Source: Bacteroidaceae bacterium
GTDB lineage: Bacteria; Bacteroidota; Bacteroidia; Bacteroidales; Bacteroidaceae
DNA length: 63,966 nucleotides
NCBI GenBank assembly: GCA_900769465.1
Contig: CAAGGT010000247.1
Coordinates: 1-63,966, forward strand
Reading direction: 5' to 3'
Part shown: one piece after another, positions 16,344 through 24,400 of the stretch
How positions within the stretch are numbered: position 1 is the first letter of the stretch
Layout of the letters: each line of letters begins with the position of its first letter
Position numbers and translations under genes: made by a program
The notes under the pieces: model-generated
Database searches by the model: none
Seen by the model: only the letters and a program-made list of their open reading frames with translations
What the model was told of the DNA's origin: nothing

Positions 16344-17534
16344 ATGTACGGAAAATTTCAACAACACCTGAAGGATGAATTGGCTGCAATTGATGCTGCC
16401 GGCCTGTACAAGAGAGAACGTAACATTGCATCGCAACAGTTTGCCGAGATAACACTCGAGGATGGCTCAAAGGCGCTCAATTTCTGTGCCAACAACTATT
16501 TGGGCCTGTCGAACAATCCACGTCTGATGAAGGCTGCACAGGAGGCTATGGAGGCACGTGGCTTTGGTATGTCGTCGGTGCGTTTCATCTGCGGAACACA
16601 GGACTATCACAAGACGCTCGAAAAGGCTATTGCCGATTATTTCAAGACCGAGGATACAATCCTCTATGCTGCCTGTTTCGATGCCAACGGCGGTCTGTTC
16701 GAACCATTGTTCACTGCCGAGGATGCAATTATTTCCGACTCGCTGAACCATGCTTCAATCATTGACGGTGTGCGTCTTTGCAAGGCGCAGCGCTATCGCT
16801 ATGCAAATGCCGATATGGCCGACCTGGAGCGTTGTCTGCAAGAGGCGCAGGCACAGCGCTATCGCATAATCGTTACCGACGGCGTGTTCTCAATGGACGG
16901 CAATGTGGCTCCTATGGATAAGATATGCGACTTGGCCGAGAAATACAACGCACTTGTTATGGTTGATGAATCGCACTCGGCCGGTGTGGTGGGTGCTACA
17001 GGTCACGGTGTTGCCGAGCAGTTCGACTGCTATGGCCGCATCGACATCTTCACCGGTACATTGGGCAAGGCTTTCGGTGGTGCTGTGGGTGGTTTCACAA
17101 CCGGCCGCAAGGAGATTATCGACATGCTGCGCCAGCGCTCACGTCCATATCTGTTCTCTAACTCGTTGCCGCCATCGGTTGTGGGCGCATCAATAGAGGT
17201 GTTCAAGATGCTTGCCGAGAGTGATGAACTCCACACCAAGTTGCAGAACAACGTGAACTATTTCCGCGACAAGATGTTGGCTGCAGGCTTCGATATCAAG
17301 CCTACACAGTCGGCAATCTGCGCTGTTATGCTCTATGATGCTCCTCTGTCACAGGTCTTCGCGCAGAAGATGGCACAGGAGGGAATCTTTGTTACAGGCT
17401 TCTATTATCCTGTTGTTCCAAAGGGCGAGGCGCGCATCCGTGTGCAGCTGTCTGCCGCTCACGAACAGGAGCATCTTGACAAGGCTATTGCCGCCTTCAT
17501 AAAGGTTGGCAAGGAGCTTGGAGTCATAAAGTGA
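16344..17534 (+). CDS. kbl: 2-amino-3-ketobutyrate CoA ligase (glycine C-acetyltransferase)
   Basis: A 396-residue pyridoxal-phosphate enzyme of the alpha-oxoamine synthase family. It splits 2-amino-3-ketobutyrate with CoA into glycine and acetyl-CoA, the second step of threonine breakdown after Tdh. The N-terminus is MYGKFQQHLKDELAAI; NFCANNYLGLS binds substrate; VDESHSAGVVG supplies the Asp and His that contact the cofactor; the Schiff-base Lys is in TGTLGKAFGGAVGG (about residue 242). The start at 16344 matches the family N-terminus and length (E. coli Kbl is about 398 residues); an upstream in-frame ATG at 16299 only adds a basic tail. Cytoplasmic. Confidence 0.95.
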   Translation: MYGKFQQHLKDELAAIDAAGLYKRERNIASQQFAEITLEDGSKALNFCANNYLGLSNNPRLMKAAQEAMEARGFGMSSVRFICGTQDYHKTLEKAIADYFKTEDTILYAACFDANGGLFEPLFTAEDAIISDSLNHASIIDGVRLCKAQRYRYANADMADLERCLQEAQAQRYRIIVTDGVFSMDGNVAPMDKICDLAEKYNALVMVDESHSAGVVGATGHGVAEQFDCYGRIDIFTGTLGKAFGGAVGGFTTGRKEIIDMLRQRSRPYLFSNSLPPSVVGASIEVFKMLAESDELHTKLQNNVNYFRDKMLAAGFDIKPTQSAICAVMLYDAPLSQVFAQKMAQEGIFVTGFYYPVVPKGEARIRVQLSAAHEQEHLDKAIAAFIKVGKELGVIK

Positions 17535-17556
17535 TTCTTACAACTTTAACTATATG

Positions 17557-17585
17557 TAACAGGTCCGGTAATGCCGGACCTGTTA
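17557..17585 (+). terminator. terminator-like hairpin after kbl
   Basis: A perfect 12-bp stem (TAACAGGTCCGG / CCGGACCTGTTA) with a 5-base loop, 22 bases after the stop. The T tract behind it is weak. Confidence 0.55.
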
Positions 17586-17603
17586 TGTTGAATGATTCGT
17601 TAA

Positions 17604-17810
17604 TTTAAAGGGGAATACTATGAATGCAAACCGTTGATGAAAGCACTGTTGCATTACCTTGATGCAACAGGCCTGGGATGTTATCTTGAGACGCTGAAAC
17701 CGGAAAATGTTGGGATGTATGAACATTTTTCATTCCAGCTAAAGGAAGAGGTTGCTATAAGATCGGGGAATCTTACTATGTTTGCAATGTATCGTCCCAA
17801 GAGTGAATAA
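17604..17810 (+). pseudogene. remnant of a GNAT acetyltransferase (C-terminal part only)
   Basis: The frame read from 17604 gives PLMKALLHYLDATGLGCYLE, then ETLKPENVGMYEHFSFQL and a final strand. This is the C-terminal half of a GNAT N-acetyltransferase fold, where the LLxxLD-x6-YLET and N-x2-MYEHF-F motifs hold the end of the acetyl-CoA site. The N-terminal half is missing: a stop codon lies at 17601 and no acetyl-CoA P-loop (Q/R-x2-G-x-G/A) is upstream. An ATG at 17637 could still give a 57-residue product. It ends inside a perfect terminator. Best read as a decayed gene. Confidence 0.6.
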
Positions 17811-17848
17811 AGTAAAAATGCGCCATTCGGCGCATTTTTACTTTATTC
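17805..17848. terminator. bidirectional terminator, perfect 20-bp stem
   Basis: Arms 17805-17824 and 17829-17848 with loop ATTC and A/T-rich ends. It sits between the GNAT remnant and the convergent sialate esterase gene and overlaps the last codons of both. Confidence 0.85.
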
Positions 17849-19925
17849 ACTCTACTGCAATCTCAAATGTGCTTGCCGGCAGGCCTGCTTCGTTTACAAG
17901 ATTTGCATCGGTGTATGGTTTCCACGCATAGCGCACGCGGTGTGAATTGTTGTAGCCCTCAATGATTATGCGGTTGTCCTCGAACTTAATGTTCTCACTT
18001 GGAATCTCCTGTAATGAACCGAAAGCCCAACCAATCTCCAAACCATGCAAACCCTTGCCGTCGCTTGTCTTTAATCCTGCAGCATTGCTGAATTCGATAA
18101 TAAGTTTTCCTTTTATCTCTTTTGCACTCACCGGGGTGGGGCCATGCTGTGCAATGTGGCACATACCGTATGTCTGGTTCAGCGCAAGGCGTGCAAGACG
18201 TTCTCCCACTGGTGCTTTCTCCTTTGGATGAACATCATACGGGTCACCTTTGTCGCTCGACACGGCAAAGTCGCAGTTGGGGATTTCTGCAGCCATTCTG
18301 CGTTGTGAGTCGCGGAAGTGTGGCCACGACGGGCGGTTTATGCTCGATAGCTGAACAAAGTAGAACGGCATATCGGGGTTGTTCCACGTTCTGCGCCAAC
18401 AATCGACAAGGGTGGGGAATATGACCTCGTGCAGCTCCACATTGTGCGCGTTAGATTCACCCTGGTACCATATGGCTCCCTTAATGGGGTAGTGGGCTAT
18501 GGGCATTATGCCTGTTTCATAGAGGTAGCAAGGCTCGTAAGGGTGGCGTTGCAAGTTGTTGGTGCTCTTGGCAATGTTCTTGCTTGCACGTCCACGGCAC
18601 CAATCCTGTATCATGTCATTGTTTCTCCAATTGTATAATATGTCTACAAGTATCGGGTGAAATTCGAGTGTCTTGCGGTCGATAAAGGCTTCTGCTGGAG
18701 CTCCGCCGACGGCATTGCAAATGAGTCCTACAGGAACGCCAAGCGAGTCGGCAAGCATCGCGCCAAAGTGATAGGCGACAGCCGAAAAGTCGTTTACGTT
18801 CTGTTTGTTCTGCAACTGCCAGCTTGTAGGCAAATAGTAGTCGTGGTTATTCAGTTTCACAAGGTCGAGCGAATCCCATTCAATATTGTTTGTGATAACT
18901 CGTGGCTTCATATCGTAAAGGCGTATATCCTTGCCGTTCAGGTTGGCAAGGCTCTGCTCTATGTGTGAGCTTTCCTTTACCATAAATGCCATGTTGGACT
19001 GTCCGGAGCAGAGCCATACCTCACCTACAACAATATTGCTGTATGTGATTTTCTCTTTACCGCATTCAACGGTCATAGTGTAGTTTTTTCCGTCGGCTTT
19101 CATTGGCGCAAATGACACTTGCCATTCGCCCCATTCGTTTGTACAGGCTTTTATTTTTTGTTTGCCGAGTTTTACCGTAACCTCGTCACCTGCATTTGCA
19201 GTTCCTTTTACAACGAATGGCTTGTCGCGTTGTATCACCATATTGTCACTATAAATTGCCGGCATTGACAAACCGCCAAAGTCATCGGTGATTGCTGAGT
19301 ATACCTGTCTGGCAATGATGCCGGCTCCCTCTGCGTCGGGGTGCAGTGCATCGGGCATCAGGTCGGGGCGGTTGTAGAGGTAACGGCTCAGGTCAATGAG
19401 CTCGAACATATCATATTCGGCAATCTCCGGTATCAGTTCCTGAATCTGGTGATACCAGTCGCGTGTGCCGCTTTTGAAACGGCGGTGCCAATGGAAAATG
19501 GGCGTCATTTGGCAAACATAAACCTCTACTTCAGGATTTGCTTCACGCAATGCCTCAATGATGTTTATGTAGTCGTCATAGAACTCGTCGCGGTAGTTGG
19601 GCCAGTTGCGCGGGTCGGTGTCGTTCAGTCCAAGATGGATGACCGCAATATCCGGAGCAAATTCAAGTGCAGCCTTGTACTCGGGCAGGTTGATGTATGG
19701 GCGGTGTCCCTTGCTCAAGAGTGTTGCTCCCGAGTGACCGAAATTGCGCACCTCGTAGCCTTCTCCAAGCAGTTGCTGCAACTGGGTGGGGTACGATGTT
19801 TTTGCCGGCTCTTTGTGTCCATAGCCGTATGTGACGCTGTTGCCAATGCAGGCAACCTTTATCTTTTCCTGTGCAACAGCCAACAATGGCAGTACAAGCA
19901 GAAGCATCAAGAGTCTCTTTCTCAT
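17847..19925 (-). CDS. sialate O-acetylesterase with two esterase domains
   Basis: A 692-residue exported protein. After a signal peptide (MRKRLLMLLLVLPLLAVAQ) comes an SGNH hydrolase domain (about 22-215): IGNSVTYG with Ser near 29, FGHSGATL, HLGLNDTDP, DALHPDAEG. A second domain of the SASA family (about 225-690) has WLCSGQSNMAF (Ser near 309), WYQGESNAHN (near 488) and DVHPKEK. SASA enzymes remove O-acetyl groups from sialic acids, which sialidases need for full activity. The start at 19925 is chosen for the signal peptide; an in-frame extension to 20054 is proline-rich and unlikely. It lies 61 bases after sstT and may be co-transcribed. Periplasmic or surface. Confidence 0.85.
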   Translation of the reverse strand: MRKRLLMLLLVLPLLAVAQEKIKVACIGNSVTYGYGHKEPAKTSYPTQLQQLLGEGYEVRNFGHSGATLLSKGHRPYINLPEYKAALEFAPDIAVIHLGLNDTDPRNWPNYRDEFYDDYINIIEALREANPEVEVYVCQMTPIFHWHRRFKSGTRDWYHQIQELIPEIAEYDMFELIDLSRYLYNRPDLMPDALHPDAEGAGIIARQVYSAITDDFGGLSMPAIYSDNMVIQRDKPFVVKGTANAGDEVTVKLGKQKIKACTNEWGEWQVSFAPMKADGKNYTMTVECGKEKITYSNIVVGEVWLCSGQSNMAFMVKESSHIEQSLANLNGKDIRLYDMKPRVITNNIEWDSLDLVKLNNHDYYLPTSWQLQNKQNVNDFSAVAYHFGAMLADSLGVPVGLICNAVGGAPAEAFIDRKTLEFHPILVDILYNWRNNDMIQDWCRGRASKNIAKSTNNLQRHPYEPCYLYETGIMPIAHYPIKGAIWYQGESNAHNVELHEVIFPTLVDCWRRTWNNPDMPFYFVQLSSINRPSWPHFRDSQRRMAAEIPNCDFAVSSDKGDPYDVHPKEKAPVGERLARLALNQTYGMCHIAQHGPTPVSAKEIKGKLIIEFSNAAGLKTSDGKGLHGLEIGWAFGSLQEIPSENIKFEDNRIIIEGYNNSHRVRYAWKPYTDANLVNEAGLPASTFEIAVE

Positions 19926-19986
19926 TGTATCAGGTTTTTTTATTGTTGTTATGCTGATGGTTCTCGCTGTTCTTGTGTGATATGCA

Positions 19987-21234
19987 TTATTTTTTGTCCT
20001 TGGGGGACTTGGCGCGCTCCTGCATATCGGCGGCAATGGTGAAAAAGGCGTCACCGCTTGAGTTTAGTGCAGTCTCAAAGGAGTCCTGTACCATGCCTAT
20101 AATGAATCCCACAGCCACAACTTGCATGGCAATGTCGTTGCTGATGCCGAACAGCGAGCATGCCATGGGGATGAGCAACAACGAGCCCCCGGCCACACCC
20201 GAAGCACCGCAGGCAGCAAGCGTGGCAATGATGCTGAGCGGCAAGGCGCTTCCCAACGAGGGGACTATGCCCAACGTGTAGCAGGTTGCCATTGTCATCA
20301 CGGTAATGGTGATGGCGGCACCGTTCATGTTGATGGTGCTTCCTAATGGTATGCTCACGGAATAGAAATCTTCGTCAACACCCATCCGTTTGCACAGGTT
20401 CATGTTTACCGGGATGTTGGCTGCTGATGAACGGGTGAAAAATGCACTCACGGCACTTTCCTTCAGGCATTGCCACAGCAGCGGATAGGGGTTGCTCCTG
20501 ATAAGTACTGCAACAATGAGGGGGTTGACAATCAACGATACAGCGAGCATGCATCCTACAAGCAACAGCAAAAGCTTGCCATAGGTGGTGAATACCTCCA
20601 GCCCGCTCTCCGAAATGGCTCCATAGACAAGTCCCATGATACCGAACGGGGCACACTGGATAATCCATTTGACAACCAGTGATACTGATTCGGCAAAGTC
20701 GTGTACGGTGCGTATGGTGTTCTCATTGGCAAGTTTCTTTAACGATAGTCCTGTGATGGTGGCCCAGAAGAGAATGCTCAGGTAGTTGGCATTCATGATT
20801 GCCTTGACGGGGTTGCTCACTATCTCGTTGACGATGTTGCGGAATACATCGCCCAATGCTCCGGGGGCGGCATTGTCTGCGCCTGCAATGTCTGACAACA
20901 TTATGCTGACTGGGAATATCCTGCCGGCAAAAACAGCTATCACCGCTGCAATAAATGTGGACATCATATAAAGGACAATGATCTTGCGGAATTTGTTGCC
21001 CAAACCCTCTTGTGCCTTGGAAATGGATGACATTACCAGAATGAATACCAATATAGGTGCAATGGCCTTCAATGCACCGACAAACAGGGTGCCCAAAAAG
21101 GTGATGCCGCTGACCTTGGGGTATATAAGAGCGAGTATGGCTCCAATGATGACACCTGTCAGTATACGTATCATCAGATTGCTTCTCTGCCATTTGCGTA
21201 AAGCAAGCAGTATGTAATTCTTCCCTTTTTTCAT
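19987..21234 (-). CDS. sstT: Na+/serine-threonine symporter
   Basis: A 415-residue integral membrane transporter of the dicarboxylate/amino acid:cation symporter family, SstT branch. It begins SNLMIRILTGVIIGAILALI, and has the re-entrant serine-rich loop FILVMSSISKAQEG, the substrate and sodium site segment FFTRSSAANIPVNM and the conserved STINMNGAAITITVMTMA. It imports serine and threonine with sodium. With tdh and kbl nearby it forms a threonine-use cluster. The gene has its own promoter and is followed after 61 bases by the sialate O-acetylesterase gene. Confidence 0.92.
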   Translation of the reverse strand: MKKGKNYILLALRKWQRSNLMIRILTGVIIGAILALIYPKVSGITFLGTLFVGALKAIAPILVFILVMSSISKAQEGLGNKFRKIIVLYMMSTFIAAVIAVFAGRIFPVSIMLSDIAGADNAAPGALGDVFRNIVNEIVSNPVKAIMNANYLSILFWATITGLSLKKLANENTIRTVHDFAESVSLVVKWIIQCAPFGIMGLVYGAISESGLEVFTTYGKLLLLLVGCMLAVSLIVNPLIVAVLIRSNPYPLLWQCLKESAVSAFFTRSSAANIPVNMNLCKRMGVDEDFYSVSIPLGSTINMNGAAITITVMTMATCYTLGIVPSLGSALPLSIIATLAACGASGVAGGSLLLIPMACSLFGISNDIAMQVVAVGFIIGMVQDSFETALNSSGDAFFTIAADMQERAKSPKDKK

Positions 21235-21253
21235 TGTCGTTAATGATTTTTTG

Positions 21254-21284
21254 CGAATTTACAATAAAATCCTAAAGTGGCAAA
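21254..21284 (-). promoter_or_regulatory. promoter of sstT
   Basis: On the minus strand TTTG (21284-21281), 19 bases, TAAATTCG (21261-21254), one mismatch from TAnnTTTG. The start codon is 20 bases downstream. Confidence 0.5.
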
Positions 21285-21296
21285 CTGCAAGGTAAA

Positions 21297-21341
21297 CAAC
21301 GTGTAGAAAAAGCTATGTTTGCAAACTTTTTCTACACGTTG
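21297..21341. other. long inverted repeat upstream of sstT
   Basis: CAACGTGTAGAAAAAG and its exact complement form a 16-bp stem with a 13-base loop. It lies just upstream of the sstT promoter. It could be a terminator of an unseen transcript or a protein-binding site; no strong T run follows on either strand. Confidence 0.45.
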
Positions 21342-21407
21342 TGTCAACTCTTTTCCTGTATGTCGTCAGGAGGTTTTACCGAATAGGTCTTATGTATTAA
21401 GGTATAG

Positions 21408-21438
21408 CAGATGAGCGCCTTTTTGAGGCGCTCATCTG
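21408..21438. terminator. terminator hairpin past the sialidase gene
   Basis: A perfect 13-bp stem (CAGATGAGCGCCT / AGGCGCTCATCTG) with loop TTTTG, 10 bases after the leftward sialidase stop. The clearest T run (TTTGTTTT) is on the plus-strand side, so its direction is ambiguous. Confidence 0.55.
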
Positions 21439-21447
21439 TTTGTTTTA

Positions 21448-24400
21448 TCAGAACATTACTTTTTTGCCGTTGACAATGTATAGTCCCTTTGTGGGGTTGG
21501 TGACACGGCGGCCCTGCAAATCGTAGATTTCAGTTTTGCCCTCTCCTACTTCACTTTTCACCTCCTCGATAGCAGTCGGGTTGGTCGATTTGATTGGGAA
21601 GAATGGAGCATCATCAGTGAACTTGTATGTTCCGCTGCTTGCCCAGTCGAGTGAAAAACGTACAAAACGCATTGTGAAACCACCGAACACGCCGTTCTCC
21701 TCATAGTATACGCCAAGTGTACCGTCGGGGAGTACAACAGCTGCGCTGTAGGCCGAGCCGATGGGGCAGATGGTCTTTGGTGTGCCGAATGTTGCACCTT
21801 CATCGGTTGAGAGTGCGATGCTCACATTCTGGCGGCTGCTGCTGTTTGGCAATGTCTGGAATGCGATGTCCCAGGGGTTGCCCTCAACTGTTGAACACCA
21901 TACCATATACTCACCGTCGCAGGCATTGCCCGAGATACCGCTGTTGAAACGTGTCTGTGAAGGCAAATGCCATGTCTCGCCGTCGTTCGATGTGTAGTTG
22001 TAGTAGTTGTAGCCGCTTGCACGTACGCTGATGGCGAGGTCGCCGTTGTTGCGCTCGAGTGTCTTTGGCTCATCGGCACCGCTTGTGCCGCTTGTGCCGC
22101 TCACGTACCAACTTTGGCCACCATCCTTGCTCATAAAGAAATAGAAGTGTTGGCTGTTGTCGGCCTGGCGGTTAACGAAGCTTGAAACAAGTGTACCGTC
22201 GCGTTTCTGGAGTGCAGCACCCGAACCCGAGAATCCGCTCTTCCAGGTCTGTGTGTTGGGGTTAGAGCAGTTCGCACCAAAGAGGTCGTCGGTGTGGTCA
22301 ACAGGTGTTTCCCAGGTCAAACCGCCATCGCGGCTGGTAATTGTCTTCCAACGTGGAGGCTCTGCTGCTGTTCCGGCAAAGAAGCCGTGTCCGTATGTTC
22401 CGGCGCTGGTCATTATACCTACAATCTCGCCGTTGTCGCGGTTTGTGACAATAGAGGCATCGCCGTGGCCATAGTCTCCGCCAGTCTCTGCTGTTCCTGC
22501 AACAGTTACAGGGTCGCTCCATGTGCGGCCGTTATCCTCGGAGTACTGTGCTACAAGGTAACAATGGCTTGGGAGGTCAGTGTTATGATGTTTGCGGTCA
22601 TCGGTCAAGGTTACAAGGCGTTTGCCGTCTTTTGTCGCGGTGATGGCCGGTATGCGGTAGTAGAGTGAGCCCTTGTCCATTGGCATAAGCACTGCACCCT
22701 CTGAAAGGAATATTGTAACGCTATGTGCCGGGTTGCCATTGTTCTCTGCAATCTCTTCGCCGTCGATGGTGTATGAGGCAATGCTTGCATCTACGGTGTT
22801 GCCTTCTTTTGCAGTCTCGGCAATGTCGTATGTAATCCACAGGTAGTTGTCGCCGGGAACCAGAGTCTTGTTTCCTGTTATGGTGAATGTTCCGTCTGCA
22901 GCAAGTGTAACGGTCTCGCCAAACTGCTCGCCGTTCTCCTCGCGCCAGGTCATCTTTTTGTCGGTGTCAACGAACAACTCGCGTGAGTTGGTCGCAAAGT
23001 AGGCCTTCACGTTGGTAATGTCGTTCCTGTCTGTTCCGCTGAATGAACCCTTCACGCCTTGGAACTCAACTGTGCCATCGAGTCCACCAATGCGTATTGT
23101 AGAGCGCACGATGGGCTGGTTGGTGTTGCCGATACCTGTACTCACCTTGCCCTGAACAACCCTTGACGATGCAAAATCGGCCATTGCGTCGCTTGTGTCG
23201 ACCTCATCGAATTTCCACAATGAAGCGTTGCCTGCAGCTGCGCCCCAACGTACAATCACCGAATTGTCGTTCTGAGCGTGCAACTCAACCGCGTTGTCCT
23301 TGATTACAAAGAATTCATAGGCGCTGTTGATGTTGTAGATGTAGTTAGGTTCATTTACCACACCGAATGCTGTTGAATTACCGGTACCGGAGCCTGCTGT
23401 GCCAAAGTATTCGCCTCTGTAGTTCTTGATGGCAATCTTGCCGTTCTTCTCCCAAAGACTCCATATACGGTCTGCACTGAACATCTTGTCGCCGAAACGC
23501 AGTTTGCCCATATCGCCGTCAATATATATGACCTTGCCTGCGCAGTAGGTCTGTGTAGAGGCACTTGTGATGTAGTACCAGTGTTCGTCGCCTTCGGTAC
23601 TTATTTTGGGTGCTACAATCTTGTCCTCCTTAATCTTTACGGTAAAGTTTGTGAGTACAACGCCGTTGCCGTTGTTGCCTGCCAGACGGAATGAGACAGA
23701 GCCTGTGTTCTGGTTCTTTGCACTGATGGTCTGTGCTGTTGTTGATGTGGTGTACAACGCGCCATTGTCCATTGTAAGTTCAAGCCCGGTGTTATGTCCG
23801 TTGTTGGCAAATGTAAAACTATACTCAGAGATTACATAACCGCTTGGTGCTGTGATTGAATAGTTTGCGCTGCCGACAGAACCGGTCATCAGCTGTACAT
23901 TGTTGCCACTCCAGTTCATGTTGTTGATTGTACCGCAACCGAACTGCAACTGTGGGGTAGCGTTGCTCTTCCAGCAGCAGTTCCAGTTCTGGTTGGCTGC
24001 ACCGTCCTTGTGGTAAAGGTTGCCGTTGGCCTTGTCAATTGTGAACTCCAGATTCGCAACCTCTCCCTCTGAACCATTGTCGGTATATTGGATAACCAGA
24101 TTTGTCATCATGATACCATTGGTGCTGGTTTGTCCGTCGCCCACCTTGATGGTAATGGTGCGTGTACTCAAACCTTCGGCCTTCACAGTCTGTGGTGTGT
24201 TTGTCTGGGCAGCACTTGTAGCTGTTCCTTCGGCTGTGGTATAAGTGAATGTGCCATTAAAGCCATTTGCATCAAGTGTTGTCAATTCATATGCATTGAT
24301 GAGATAGCCTTCGGGCAAAGAGAATGTGTAGGTGTAACCTTCCTGGAACCAAGGACGCTTTTGTGACCAACCGATGTTGTTTACATTATTGTCAATACCT

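Noticed and set aside
19926..20054. A 43-residue N-terminal extension of the sialate O-acetylesterase
   Set aside because: It is Pro/Ser/Arg-rich, overlaps the 3' end of sstT and would bury the signal peptide that starts at MRKRLLML.
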